DNA from: Thermocaproicibacter sp041859875
Lineage (GTDB): Bacteria; Bacillota; Clostridia; Oscillospirales; Acutalibacteraceae
Assembly: GCA_041859875.1 (NCBI GenBank)
Contig: JBFLFY010000012.1
Location: 1 to 64,000 of the forward strand
DNA length: 64,000 nt
Reading direction: 5' to 3'
The notes below the pieces were generated by a model. That model ran no database searches and had not been told where the DNA came from. It was given only the letters and a program-made list of their open reading frames with translations. Made by a program: the position numbers and the translations under genes. This document shows, one piece after another, positions 1-8,472 of the stretch (the first letter of the stretch is position 1; the number at the start of each line of letters is the position of its first letter).

Positions 1-89
1 TATTCGGCAGCAAGGCTAGCAATTGTGCGACCGTCCTGAATATGCAGCTTTACAACTTTCTTCTTGGTTTCCTCAGTAATTGTTTGCAT
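1..89 (-). CDS. Putative IS3-type transposase OrfA, N-terminus only (partial)
   Basis: The minus strand carries an open reading frame that starts at an ATG (89-87) and runs off the left edge after about 29 codons. The visible start, MQTITEETKKKVVKLHIQDG, followed by RTIASLAAE, resembles the first helix-turn-helix of IS3-family OrfA proteins, which bind the element ends. An AGGAG ribosome binding site lies just upstream on the minus strand, and a sigma-A type promoter precedes it. The rest of the gene, OrfB and the far inverted repeat are outside the window, so a non-transposase HTH regulator cannot be excluded. Confidence 0.5.
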   Translation of the reverse strand, partial: MQTITEETKKKVVKLHIQDGRTIASLAAE

Positions 90-112
90 GGCGTACTCCT
101 TTTCTAATGAAT

Positions 113-142
113 ATTATAATCCATTAGGCAGGAGCGTTACAA
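113..142 (-). promoter_or_regulatory. Predicted sigma-A promoter of the left-edge gene
   Basis: On the minus strand, TTGTAA (plus 142-137) and a perfect TATAAT (plus 118-113) are separated by 18 bases, upstream of the RBS and ATG of the partial transposase-like gene. Predicted from sequence only. Confidence 0.45.
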
Positions 143-747
143 ATTTACTATACCACTACACAGCAAAAAGCTGCAGGCGTTTTCCGTTTGTGAAAAAATG
201 GTGAAGTCCATCTGTTATGAGGACAAAGGCGTAATCAAAATTAGATAAGAATATTTGTGAAAAGAAATCTGCTTAACCACTTTGATTTTCTATATATTAT
301 TTTACAATGACTTTTCATAAAATTCAATATGATTTTTGCGAAACATTTGTGAAAACTACAATATTGTAGGATATTACAAAAATAATCCTCTTTTAGGAGG
401 AAAAGACTTAACTATAAACATAAAATGAGAAATACAAAGAAAATGCCAAACTTAATATACTTTTTTATGCTACTTATTAAAATTAGTTATGAAATTCATG
501 CATAATAAACTAAAAAAAATAAAATATGAAGTAGAAAGCTGTACATATGGCTAAAAGTTAAAAGAGCGGCAAAGATTTACTGCCATCCTAAAAAGCCTGT
601 GCTATAATTAACATTATGCAGTAATACGATACGTGATTATTAAAACTATGTTATGCGGTACAAGATACTGCATTTTATTGATGACTATTTCGAATCTGTG
701 TATGGAAATATAAATACTACTTAACATAGGGGGAAATTAAAACAACC
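143..747. other. AT-rich intergenic region without a supported gene
   Basis: About 600 bases of A/T-rich sequence separate the left-edge gene from the acyl-CoA synthetase. A TATAAT (603-608) has no good -35 partner; TTGATG (678-683) with TATGGA (701-706) at 17-base spacing is another weak promoter candidate. An AGGAGG near 396 is not followed by a start codon at useful distance. Imperfect arms GCAGTA (618-623) and TACTGC (666-671) could be an operator. One end of the left-edge insertion element may also lie here, but no terminal repeat could be identified. Confidence 0.4.
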
Positions 748-2414
748 ATGAATGAAATGATTAACTGTACGGTAGGTAAAATGCTGGATTCTGTTGCAGC
801 AAAGTACCCGGGTCGCGAGGCCGTAAAATACAATGACAGGCCTTACCGCAGAACTTGGAGTGAATTCCGCGACGAGTGTGACAAGGCAGCCAAGGGCTTT
901 CTTGCTATGGGCGTAAAAAAGGGCGATCATGTTGCCATTTGGGCTTCCAATGTGCCGGAATGGCTTATTACGCTGTTTGCAACAGCAAAAATTGGCGCGG
1001 TGCTTGTCACGGTAAACACCAACTATAAAAAATTTGAAATGGAGTATCTGCTGCAGCAATCCGACACGAAAGTGCTTGTCATGGTTGGCGGCTTCAAAAG
1101 CAACGACTACCTTGAAACGATTCATACCCTTTGCCCAACTTTGAAAGACAGCAAGCCGGGTGAGCTGAATGAACCGAATTTTCCATATTTAAAAACAGTG
1201 GTGTTCGTTGGCGAGCAGAAAGTGCCTGGTACGCTTCCATTTAACGAACTTTACCGCCTTGGCGAATCGATTGACGATGCAGAATACCGCAAAATTGAGG
1301 ATTCTCTTGACCCGCAGGATGTTATTAATATGCAGTATACGTCCGGTACCACGGGGTTCCCAAAAGGCGTTATGCTCACGCATTTCAATATTATCAACAA
1401 CGGCAAAAGCATTGGCGACTGCATGAAGTTTACAGAGCAGGACAAGCTTTGCATTACAGTGCCGCTTTTTCACTGCTTTGGATTGGTGCTGGCAGTCATG
1501 GCATGCCTGACACACTCTTCTTCATGGTGCCGGTTGAATTTTTCCGCCCAACCGTTGTGATGAAGGCGATTGATGAGGAAGGCTGCACGGCGGTTCATGG
1601 TGTTCCGACCATGTTTATTGCGATGCTGGAGCATGAAGATTTTAAAAAATACCATTTTAACAAACTGCGCACCGGAATTATGGCCGGTTCGCCCTGCCCG
1701 GAAAAGGTTATGCGCAAGGTGATTGACGAAATGGGTATGCGTGAAATCACGATCACATACGGCGAAACGGAAGCATCCCCAGCCTGCACGATGACGACGA
1801 CCAATGATCCGCTTGAAGCCCGCGTAAAAACGGTTGGCAAGCTGATGCCGCATGTAGAAGGCAAGATAATTGATCCGGAAACCGGGAAGATTCAGCCGGT
1901 TAATGTTCCGGGCGAATTCTGCTCACGCGGCTATAATACCATGAAAGGCTATTACAAAATGCCGGAAGAAACGAAGGAGGCCGTAGACAAAGACGGCTGG
2001 CTTCATTCCGGCGACATTGCAGCCGTTGATGAAAATGGCTATTACCGCATTACCGGAAGAATCAAAGACATGATTATCCGCGGCGGTGAAAATATTTACC
2101 CGAAGGAAATTGAAGAATTCCTTTATACGCACCCAGCCATCAGCGACGTACAGGTCATTGGCGTTCCAAGCGAAGAATATGGCGAGCAGATTATGGCCTG
2201 CATCATTCTGAAGAAAGGTGCCAGCCTCACCGAAGATGAGGTACGCGACTATGTAAAGGCAAATCTTGCACGCCATAAAATTCCGAAATATGTGAAATTT
2301 ATGGACGGATTCCCGGTTACGGCAAGCGGAAAAATTCAGAAGTACAAACTCCGTGAAATGGCCGCAAAAGAAATTGATCCCAATGATCTTCCTGCTGGTG
2401 AAAAAAAGCTTTAA
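748..2414 (+). pseudogene. Long-chain acyl-CoA synthetase (AMP-binding), frameshifted
   Basis: The reading frame encodes an AMP-forming acyl-CoA synthetase that would activate fatty acids with ATP and CoA. The adenylation motif YTSGTTGFPKG is near residue 200; the second part carries TYGETEASP, the HSGDIA segment, the hinge GRIKDMIIRGGENIYP and the C-terminal lysine motif ASGKIQKYK. The first frame (from ATG 748, RBS AGGGGGAAA) loses register at about 1513-1524; the following residues (MVPVEFF onward) continue in another frame, fitting loss of one base. Apart from this the length (about 555 codons) is normal. It may be a real inactivating mutation, a sequencing or assembly error, or (less likely) a programmed shift. 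It lies just upstream of the fatty-acid operon. Confidence 0.8.
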
Positions 2415-2506
2415 GCTTTTCGGCTTTGAGAAACGAGGAAAATACTTGTGAAAAAATTCACTAATTTATGCGGCAGGACACAATAAATTCTAATAAGGAA
2501 AATACT

Positions 2507-2570
2507 GCAGCCGAAAATTGAGTACAATAATTAGATAGTATTGTATACTTTCTTCGGCTGCTGAATTTTT
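2507..2570 (+). promoter_or_regulatory. Long nested inverted repeat upstream of fabH
   Basis: The outer arms GCAGCCGAA (2507-2515) and TTCGGCTGC (2553-2561) enclose inner arms AGTACAATA (2521-2529) and TATTGTATACT (2539-2549). A run of five T follows at 2566-2570. The RNA could fold as a long terminator-like hairpin behind the acyl-CoA synthetase or as an attenuator in the fab leader. The inner palindrome with TTGAGT and TATACT-like hexamers could be a promoter/operator. No known FapR or FabT consensus was recognised. Confidence 0.4.
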
Positions 2571-2597
2571 AGGCGAACCGATAAGACGGAGGACTGA

Positions 2598-3554
2598 ATG
2601 AGTTTTAAAATTATAGGTACAGGGAGCGCGCACCCTGCTTGCTCTCAAACAAACGATGACCTGAAAAAATTCATCGACACTTCCGATGAATGGATTTATT
2701 CCAGAACCGGTATCAAAAGCCGTTATGTCTGCACGACGGAAACCATTACGGATGTTGCTACAGCCGCCGGTGAAGCTGCACTGAAAAATGCGGGTGTGGA
2801 TGCTTCGGAACTTGACGGCATTATCTGCACGACAATTCGCGGCGATTATTTTACACCTTCGCTGGCTTGCTGCATTCAGGAACGCATTGGCGCTACCTGC
2901 CCGGCATTTGACATGAATGCCGCCTGCACGGGTTTTCTTTATGCACTTGATGTTGCCGACGGCTTTTTTGTACGGAAACGTGTGAAAAAGCTGCTCATTG
3001 TTTCCTGTGAAAATATGTCGAAGCTGCTGGATTGGAAAGACCGCACAACCTGCTGCCTCTTTGGCGATGGGGCAGGCGCAGTTGTCTTGGGAGAAGGGGA
3101 CAATCTTCTTTCTATCCGCGTTGCCGCTTATGGCGACAGCAAAATGATGTTTATTCCGAATGTCAGCGGGAATTCCCCGTTTAATAAGACGCCATGCCCG
3201 CCTTCGGTGCTTACCTGGAGCGGCCACGGTGTCTATAAATTCGCGGTTTGCGAAATGGCAAAGCAGTTGGAAGCAGCGATTAAAGATGCAGGCTTACAGC
3301 AGAATGATATTACCTGGGTTCTGCCGCATCAGGCGAATCTTCGCATTATCAATGCGGCGATGAAACGCCTTGATATTCCGCAGGACCGTTACTGCACCGA
3401 CATTGAGCATTATGCCAATATCTCTTCGGCCGCCATTCCGATCCTGCTGGATGAGCTGAACCAGAGGGGGACGTTCCATGCCGGCGATTTGCTTGCTATG
3501 GTTGCTTTCGGCGGCGGGCTTACTTCCGGTGCATCCGTTATTCGCTGGGGCTGA
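2598..3554 (+). CDS. fabH: Beta-ketoacyl-ACP synthase III
   Basis: FabH starts fatty-acid synthesis by condensing an acyl-CoA primer with malonyl-ACP. The 318-residue protein has the expected thiolase fold length and all three catalytic residues: Cys110 in MNAACTGF, His244 in LPHQAN and Asn274 in YANISSAAIP (many FabHs have GNTS here). The C-terminus ends in the typical glycine-rich AFGGGLTSGA. The start is ATG with an upstream GGAGG. It is the first gene of a ten-gene fatty-acid operon; the next gene is fabK only 30 bases on, without the acpP gene often found between them. Confidence 0.95.
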   Translation: MSFKIIGTGSAHPACSQTNDDLKKFIDTSDEWIYSRTGIKSRYVCTTETITDVATAAGEAALKNAGVDASELDGIICTTIRGDYFTPSLACCIQERIGATCPAFDMNAACTGFLYALDVADGFFVRKRVKKLLIVSCENMSKLLDWKDRTTCCLFGDGAGAVVLGEGDNLLSIRVAAYGDSKMMFIPNVSGNSPFNKTPCPPSVLTWSGHGVYKFAVCEMAKQLEAAIKDAGLQQNDITWVLPHQANLRIINAAMKRLDIPQDRYCTDIEHYANISSAAIPILLDELNQRGTFHAGDLLAMVAFGGGLTSGASVIRWG

Positions 3555-3584
3555 CCAAATTTTTCCGAAAGGGGATTATTCACT

Positions 3585-4532
3585 GTGATTAAAACTCCGA
3601 TCTGTGATTTATTTCAGATTGAATATCCGATATTTCAGGGAGGTATGGCCTGGGTTGCGGATGCATCGCTGGCAGCGGGTGTTTCCAATGCCGGTGGCCT
3701 TGGAATTATAGCCGGCATGAATTCGAACGGTGAACAGCTCCGTGCAGAAATCCGTAAATGCCGCGAGCTTACTTCCAAACCGTTCGGCGTGAATGTAATG
3801 CTGATGAGCCCGTTTGTTGAAGAAGTTGCCCGTACCGTTATTGAGGAACATGTTCCAATTTTGACAACGGGCGCGGGAAACCCCGGCAAATATATGCCGG
3901 CATGGCTGGAAGCCGGTATCAAGGTTGTTCCGGTCGTGTCTTCCGTCGGCTTTGCAAAGCTTGCAGAAAAACGCGGAGCCTGCGCAGTCGTTGCAGAAGG
4001 CGCCGAAAGCGGCGGCCATATTGGCAAGCTGCACACCATGGCTCTTGTACCGCAGATTTGTGACGCCGTAAAAATTCCGGTGCTTGCCGCAGGCGGTATT
4101 TGCGATGGACGCGGCATTGCCGCATCCTTTATGCTTGGCGCACAGGGTGTGCAGGTTGGCACCCGGTTTCTGGTTGCAAAAGAATGCACCATCAGTCAGG
4201 TCTACAAAGACAAAATACTGAAAGCGACGGATCTTGACACTATTGTCACAGGCGAAAAGCTCGGCGATGCCTGCCGTTCGCTGAGAACGCCTTTTTCCCG
4301 TGAATTTGCGAAAAAGGAATATGATTCAAATATTTCCCGCGAAGAGATTGAAAAATTTGGAGCAGGTGCGCTCCGCCGTGCCGCGCGCGGCGGCGATGCC
4401 AAGGATGGCTGCTTCCTTGCCGGTGAAGTTGCCGCAATGGTGAAAAAAGAGCAGCCGGCGAAAGAAATGATTGAAGAGATGTTTGGCGAGGCTGAAAAAT
4501 TGTTGGGCGGTGCGGCAAAATGGGTAAAATAG
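3585..4532 (+). CDS. fabK: Enoyl-ACP reductase II (FMN-dependent, FabK)
   Basis: FabK reduces the trans-2-enoyl-ACP double bond with NAD(P)H through bound FMN and is the flavoenzyme alternative to FabI. The 315-residue TIM-barrel protein shows IFQGGMAWVAD at the N-terminus, the active-site segment ESGGHIGKLHT with His145, and the phosphate-binding AAGGICDGRG plus GVQVGTRF. The start is GTG with AAAGGGGA upstream. Its end overlaps fabD. No FabI or FabL gene is in the window. Confidence 0.95.
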   Translation: MIKTPICDLFQIEYPIFQGGMAWVADASLAAGVSNAGGLGIIAGMNSNGEQLRAEIRKCRELTSKPFGVNVMLMSPFVEEVARTVIEEHVPILTTGAGNPGKYMPAWLEAGIKVVPVVSSVGFAKLAEKRGACAVVAEGAESGGHIGKLHTMALVPQICDAVKIPVLAAGGICDGRGIAASFMLGAQGVQVGTRFLVAKECTISQVYKDKILKATDLDTIVTGEKLGDACRSLRTPFSREFAKKEYDSNISREEIEKFGAGALRRAARGGDAKDGCFLAGEVAAMVKKEQPAKEMIEEMFGEAEKLLGGAAKWVK

Positions 4533-5440
4533 CATTTTTGTTCAGCGGCCAGGGTACGCAGTACACCGGCATGGGGAAATCGCTTTGCGAAACATCTGCG
4601 GCGGCTAAAAAGGTCTTTGCAGCGGCGGATGCTGTTCGCCCCAATACATCGGTACAGTGCTTTGAAGCCCCCAAAGAGGAACTTTCGCTTACCGTTAATA
4701 CACAGCCATGTGTTTACTGCGTTGACCTTGCAGCAGCGGAAGCGCTGCGGGAAGCTGGTATTCAGCCGGATATGGTGGCTGGCTTTTCCCTTGGTGAGAT
4801 TGCTGCGCTTACTTTTTCCGGAGTTTTTGAGCAAAAGGACGGCTTTTCTTTTGTCTGCAAACGTGGTCAGTACATGAACGATGCAGCAGAAAAGACGGGC
4901 GGCGGTATGGCTGCTGTGCTGAAGCTTTCTGATGAAAAAGTGGAAGAAATCTGTTCACACCATCAGCAGGTTTATCCGGTCAATTACAACTGCCCGGGGC
5001 AGGTAAGCGTAGCGGGTGACAAAGCGGAACTAGAACCACTCTGCAAAGAGGTTACTGCGTTAGGCGGACGTGCGGTGCCGCTTGCGGTAAGCGGCGCATT
5101 CCATTCCCCTTTTATGAAGGAAGCAGGCGAACATCTGCGGCAGGTGATTTCTGCGGTTCCGGTTTCTGCTCCGGCAGTTCCGGTCTATTCCGACTATACT
5201 GCTGCTCTTTACGGGGCAAAGGAAGATGGAATCCGCGAAAATATCATCAGGCAGGTCAGTAACCCGGTTCGCTGGAAAAAGATTTTGGAAGAGATGCATT
5301 CGCAGGGTGTTGACACGTTCTTGGAGGTAGGCCCGGGCAAAGTCCTGAGTGGCCTTGTGCGCAAAACTCTTTCGGATGTAGTAATCTATCACGTTGAAGA
5401 TGCGGACACACTGGCTAAGGCCGTTTCCGCGCTTTGCTAA
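4520..5440 (+). CDS. fabD: Malonyl-CoA:ACP acyltransferase
   Basis: FabD transfers the malonyl group from CoA to acyl carrier protein, supplying the elongation substrate. Diagnostic motifs in the 306 residues are FSGQGTQYTGMG at the N-terminus, the nucleophile Ser90 in GFSLGEIAAL and His195 in SGAFHSPFM. The gene overlaps fabK by 13 bases, suggesting translational coupling, and is followed 15 bases later by fabG. Confidence 0.95.
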   Translation: MGKIAFLFSGQGTQYTGMGKSLCETSAAAKKVFAAADAVRPNTSVQCFEAPKEELSLTVNTQPCVYCVDLAAAEALREAGIQPDMVAGFSLGEIAALTFSGVFEQKDGFSFVCKRGQYMNDAAEKTGGGMAAVLKLSDEKVEEICSHHQQVYPVNYNCPGQVSVAGDKAELEPLCKEVTALGGRAVPLAVSGAFHSPFMKEAGEHLRQVISAVPVSAPAVPVYSDYTAALYGAKEDGIRENIIRQVSNPVRWKKILEEMHSQGVDTFLEVGPGKVLSGLVRKTLSDVVIYHVEDADTLAKAVSALC

Positions 5441-5455
5441 GGAGGCGTACAGCTG

Positions 5456-6196
5456 ATGCTGAAAGGTCAGGTCGCTATTGTTACGGGAGGTTCGCGCGGA
5501 ATTGGCCGTGCCATCGCTTTGAAGCTTGCAGAGAAAGGCGCTAATATTGCCATCGTTTATGCAGGTAATACGGCGGCTGCGGATGAAGCGCGTTCCCTCG
5601 TGGAAAAACATTCGGTTCAGTGCAAGACGTATGTCTGCAATGTGGCTGATTTTAACGCTACAAAGGCGCTGGTCGATTCTGTGCTGAAGGATTTTGGCAG
5701 AATCGATATTCTGGTGAATGACGCCGGAATTACCCGTGACGCCAATATTGCCATTATGAAAGAGCAGGATTTTGACGATGTTATCGCCATCAACCTCAAG
5801 GGCGCGTTTAATATGGTTCGGAACTGCTGCCGCTATTTTTTGCATCAGCACAGTGGCAGGATTATCAATATCAGTTCCGTTGCCGGGTTGACCGGAAACG
5901 TTGGCCAGGCTAATTATGCTTCCGCAAAAGCCGGGCTGATTGGGCTGACTAAGACGGTTGCCAAGGAACTTGCCAGCCGCGGTGTTACCTGTAACGCTGT
6001 TGCCCCTGGTTTTATTGATACAGACATGACTAAAAAAGTAAATGAAAAGGCCCGCGACGCAGAAATCGGCGCGATTCCAATGAAGCGCGCGGGAAAGCCG
6101 GAAGATGTTGCTGGAGCCGTTTCATTTTTAGCAGACAGCTGCGCGTCATACATCACGGGTGAAGTCATTCGTGTTGACGGCGGCCTCTGCATTTAA
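5456..6196 (+). CDS. fabG: 3-oxoacyl-ACP reductase
   Basis: FabG performs the NADPH-dependent reduction of 3-ketoacyl-ACP. The 246 residues form a classical short-chain dehydrogenase: TGGSRGIGRA cofactor loop, Ser140/141, Tyr154 and Lys158 (YASAK), and the C-terminal GEVIRVDGG. The structural NNAG motif reads NDAG here, a mild deviation. The start ATG is preceded by AAGGAGGCG. It is the fourth gene of the fatty-acid operon. Confidence 0.95.
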   Translation: MLKGQVAIVTGGSRGIGRAIALKLAEKGANIAIVYAGNTAAADEARSLVEKHSVQCKTYVCNVADFNATKALVDSVLKDFGRIDILVNDAGITRDANIAIMKEQDFDDVIAINLKGAFNMVRNCCRYFLHQHSGRIINISSVAGLTGNVGQANYASAKAGLIGLTKTVAKELASRGVTCNAVAPGFIDTDMTKKVNEKARDAEIGAIPMKRAGKPEDVAGAVSFLADSCASYITGEVIRVDGGLCI

Positions 6197-6229
6197 ACAG
6201 ACCTATTTTTTTCCGTTGGGAGGATACCT

Positions 6230-7462
6230 ATGAGCAGACGAGTTGTTGTTACGGGCATGGGAGCCGTTACCCCGGTTGGAAATGATGTCGCGTCGTTTTG
6301 GGACGGACTCATTTCCGGCAAAAACGGCATCGATTTTATTACGAAGTTTGACGCGACCGATTATAAAGTTAAGATTGCCGCGGAGGTAAAAGATTTTCAT
6401 CCTGCCGATTTTATTGAAAAGTCCATGCTTCGCAAGACGGATCTTTTCTGCCAGTATGCTATGGCGGCTGCCGCGCAGGCGATGGATGACAGTAAAATTG
6501 CCGGAAAAGTGGAGCCGGAGCGTCTTGGCGTTTATGTGGGTTCCGGTATAGGCGGAATGAATACATTTGTGGAAGAATGTACAAAGCTGCAGAATATCGG
6601 GCCAAAACGGGTTTCACCATTTTTTATTCCAAAACTCATTTCCAATATTGCAGCCGGTAATATTGCAGTTGCGCAAAATGCAAAAGGGCCTTCCATGTGC
6701 ATAGTGACAGCTTGTTCTACTTCTACCAATGCTATTGGTGAGGCTTACCGCGCCATACAGAACGGCTATGCAGACGCAATGATTACCGGTGGTTCGGAGG
6801 CTCCTATTACAGGCCTTGCCATTGCAGGTTTTACCAACTGCATGGCGCTTTGCACTTCCAATGACCCTCAGAACGCTTCCATACCGTTTGACAAACGGCG
6901 CAGTGGATTTGTAATGGGTGAGGGTGGTGCGATTCTTATCCTTGAAGATTATGAACACGCTGTTTCCCGTGGAGCCAATATTTACGGCGAAATCTGCGGC
7001 TATGGCAATACAAATGATGCGTACCATATGACGGCGCCGCAGCCGGAAGGCGAAGGCATTACAACTGCTATTCGGCTGGCTGTAAAAGAAGCTGGTGTTC
7101 CGTCGGATGCCAAGCTTTACATCAATGCGCATGGAACCAGCACGGAATTAAACGATAAAACCGAAACCATCGCGTTTAAAAAGGCACTTGGCGAGCAGGC
7201 ACGTACGGCGCTGATTAGTTCTACTAAGTCGATGACGGGGCATATGCTTGGTGCGACAGGTGCGGCGGAAGCCATTGCCTGCATCCTTGCACTGAAAAAT
7301 GAAATTGTTCCCCCGACAATCGGTTATAAGGAACCTGACCCGGAATGTGATCTCGACTATGTGCCAAATAAAGCACGCAAAGCAGAGCTTGATTATGCAA
7401 TTTCAACAAATCTTGGTTTTGGCGGTCACAATGCCTGCCTCGTGTTTTGCAGAGCAAAATGA
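6230..7462 (+). CDS. fabF: Beta-ketoacyl-ACP synthase II
   Basis: FabF extends acyl-ACP by decarboxylative condensation with malonyl-ACP. The 410-residue protein has the Cys-His-His triad: Cys162 in VTACSTSTNAIG, His301 in NAHGTST and His338 in SMTGHMLGATG. The residues after the nucleophile read STSTN rather than the usual ATGTH, a variation near the acyl pocket. The start ATG has a GGGAGG site upstream. It is separated from accB by about 50 bases that contain a small hairpin. Confidence 0.95.
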   Translation: MSRRVVVTGMGAVTPVGNDVASFWDGLISGKNGIDFITKFDATDYKVKIAAEVKDFHPADFIEKSMLRKTDLFCQYAMAAAAQAMDDSKIAGKVEPERLGVYVGSGIGGMNTFVEECTKLQNIGPKRVSPFFIPKLISNIAAGNIAVAQNAKGPSMCIVTACSTSTNAIGEAYRAIQNGYADAMITGGSEAPITGLAIAGFTNCMALCTSNDPQNASIPFDKRRSGFVMGEGGAILILEDYEHAVSRGANIYGEICGYGNTNDAYHMTAPQPEGEGITTAIRLAVKEAGVPSDAKLYINAHGTSTELNDKTETIAFKKALGEQARTALISSTKSMTGHMLGATGAAEAIACILALKNEIVPPTIGYKEPDPECDLDYVPNKARKAELDYAISTNLGFGGHNACLVFCRAK

Positions 7463-7466
7463 CGAC

Positions 7467-7491
7467 AGTCCCGCACATTTGGGCGGGGACT
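7467..7491 (+). other. Intra-operon hairpin between fabF and accB
   Basis: AGTCCCGC (7467-7474) can pair with GCGGGGACT (7483-7491). There is no T-run, so it is more likely an mRNA processing or stability element than a terminator. Confidence 0.35.
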
Positions 7492-7513
7492 ATGTGAAAG
7501 GATGCCGTTATCT

Positions 7514-7963
7514 ATGAAATTGGAAGAAGTCCGTTCCCTCGCTCAGATTATGCAGGAATCCGATTTAACGAGCCTCGAAGTTGAAGAGGGCGGAGCTAAA
7601 ATAAAGTTGGAAAAGAAACCCTTGGTTCAGCCTGTGACTCCGACAATTCTGCCGGTAGGTGCTCCAGTGCCTGCAGTTGCAGGCACTGCTGCGGCTTCTG
7701 CAGCGGAAAAATCGGCAAGTACAGAAAATTTTAAAGAAATCAAAAGCCCAATGGTAGGCGTTTTTTATACTTCCCCTTCGCCGGAAAGTGAATCTTATGT
7801 CAAAGTTGGCAGCAAAGTAAAAAAGGGTGACGTTGTCTGCATTATCGAAGCCATGAAGCTCCTGAATGAAATCAATGCAGATCAGGAAGGCGAAATAGCG
7901 GAGATTTGCGTTGAAAACGGTGAGGTCGTCGAGTACGGCCAGACGCTGTTCAAACTTCGCTGA
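7514..7963 (+). CDS. accB: Acetyl-CoA carboxylase biotin carboxyl carrier protein
   Basis: AccB carries the biotin that shuttles CO2 between biotin carboxylase and carboxyltransferase. The 149 residues show the usual layout: an N-terminal helical region, an Ala/Pro-rich flexible linker (about residues 38-68), and a C-terminal biotinyl domain with Lys115 in EAMKLLNEI. ATG 7514 is preferred over the in-frame ATG at 7502, because the AAAGGA site sits 12 bases before 7514 but touches 7502. Confidence 0.93.
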   Translation: MKLEEVRSLAQIMQESDLTSLEVEEGGAKIKLEKKPLVQPVTPTILPVGAPVPAVAGTAAASAAEKSASTENFKEIKSPMVGVFYTSPSPESESYVKVGSKVKKGDVVCIIEAMKLLNEINADQEGEIAEICVENGEVVEYGQTLFKLR

Positions 7964-8013
7964 ACTCCTTTATGCAGCCAGGCCTTTCCGCGCGGGCTGG
8001 GATGCTTTAGAAA

Positions 8014-8472
8014 ATGTGCGGGGAAACGGCGGTAGATGTTTCGAGTATGAACAGAGATGAATTAAAGAAGATTCTTCCCCACCGCGAGCCAATGCTTCTG
8101 ATTGATGAGGCAGAATTGACGGAAGAGAACCTTGCAGTAGGGAAGTATACAGTAAAAGGTGACGAATGGTTTCTGCAGGGACATTTTCCGGGTATGCCGA
8201 TTGTTCCTGGCGTCATGCAGTGTGAGATGATGGCGCAGACCTGCTGTGTGCTCTTAGCTGATAAAGTGAAAGGCTGTATTCCGCTTTTCGGCGGGCTGGA
8301 TAAAGTTCGCTTTAAAAATCAGGTGCGGCCGGGCGATACGATTGAGTTTCACTGCAGCATTACAAGAAGCCGCCCACCCTTTTACTTTGCCAAAGGAAAG
8401 GGAACTGTGAACGGAAAACCCGCAGTAAGCGCTGAGCTTTCTTTTGCGCTGATGCCGAAAGAAAAGGGGTGA
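8014..8472 (+). CDS. fabZ: 3-hydroxyacyl-ACP dehydratase
   Basis: FabZ dehydrates 3-hydroxyacyl-ACP to the trans-2-enoyl form. The hot-dog domain contains LPHREPMLLID, the catalytic His in GHFPGMPIVPG and the Glu in MQCEMMAQ. Conserved homology begins at MNRDELKKILPH, so the ATG at 8047 (141 residues) is a plausible start; the longer start at 8014 (152 residues) has a TGGGA 11 bases upstream. The stop overlaps the GTG start of accC by four bases. Confidence 0.92.
   Translation: MCGETAVDVSSMNRDELKKILPHREPMLLIDEAELTEENLAVGKYTVKGDEWFLQGHFPGMPIVPGVMQCEMMAQTCCVLLADKVKGCIPLFGGLDKVRFKNQVRPGDTIEFHCSITRSRPPFYFAKGKGTVNGKPAVSAELSFALMPKEKG

Noticed and set aside
425..505. 26-codon frame starting MRNTKKMPNL in the left intergenic region
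   Set aside because: The AGGAGG near 396 is about 25 bases away, too far, and nothing else supports translation.
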